DNA from: Desulfobulbaceae bacterium
Lineage (GTDB): Bacteria > Desulfobacterota > Desulfobulbia > Desulfobulbales > SURF-16
Reading direction: 5' to 3'
DNA length: 5,938 nt
Assembly: GCA_021160685.1 (NCBI GenBank)
Contig: JAGHCC010000382.1
Span: 1 to 5,938, forward strand
The stretch's first letter is position 1. The number at the start of each line of letters is the position of its first letter. Of the stretch, positions 5,893 through 5,938 are shown piece after piece. The notes under the pieces were generated by a model. The model was not told the DNA's origin and did not search any database. It saw only the letters and a program-made list of their open reading frames with translations. Both the position numbers and the translations under genes were made by a program.

Positions 5893-5938
5893 ACCCTGAA
5901 CCCTGAACCCTGAACCCTGAACCCTGAACCCTGAACCC
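5893..5938. repeat. Heptanucleotide tandem repeat (CCCTGAA)n
   Basis: Six complete, identical CCCTGAA units run from 5894 to 5935, followed by CCC at the window edge; an A at 5893 also fits the period. On the - strand the unit reads TTCAGGG. The array continues beyond the window, so its full length is unknown. It has no spacers and is not a CRISPR. It lies about 120 bp upstream of the selenoprotein start, so it may fall in or near that gene's promoter region. Such perfect heptamer arrays can change copy number by slippage. Confidence 0.95.

Noticed and set aside
5893..5938. CRISPR array or telomere
   Set aside because: The units are 7 bp and contiguous with no spacers; nothing else points to a replicon end, only the edge of the window.

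Overview
The window looks like a chromosomal fragment from a Gram-negative, probably delta-proteobacterial / Desulfobacterota-like bacterium. This is inferred from an outer-membrane barrel, a diaminopimelate-type OmpA lipoprotein and a likely selenoprotein; no marker gene is present to fix the taxonomy. Five protein-coding genes are supported: four on the + strand and one on the - strand.

Layout. Positions 31-68 form a strong intrinsic terminator, presumably of a gene upstream of the window. A LbtU-type outer-membrane porin follows (103-1398). A 461-nt intergenic stretch (1399-1859) holds a small inverted-repeat element framed by a 9-bp direct repeat, two further dyads and a poor promoter candidate. 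Next is a lipoprotein with a von Willebrand A-like domain, a thrombospondin-type-3 calcium loop and an OmpA peptidoglycan-binding domain (1860-3047), closed by a near-ideal terminator (3084-3120). A 104-nt imperfect palindrome (3182-3285) lies just before a two-gene operon: a UPF0282-like metallo-beta-lactamase-fold protein (3347-4276) and a YceH/DUF480 protein (4277-4921) with zero spacing. The - strand gene (5769-5005) converges on this operon. Six and a half copies of a CCCTGAA heptamer run off the right edge upstream of it.

The main discovery candidate is the - strand gene. Read conventionally it is two ORFs, a 175-residue secreted protein and a 74-residue fragment. They lie in the same frame, separated by a single TGA and four sense codons. 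If the TGA is read as selenocysteine, the result is one 254-residue exported beta-rich protein with the motif M-M-U-G-C-P. A 6-bp hairpin with a bulged U and a G-containing tetraloop begins 11 nt after the TGA, which matches bacterial SECIS rules. I recognise no family for it, and propose a previously undescribed or poorly described exported selenoprotein with a U-x-C redox or metal-binding site.

Functionally, the porin, the OmpA lipoprotein and the secreted selenoprotein all belong to the cell envelope. The MBL-fold/YceH pair is cytoplasmic and of unknown role.
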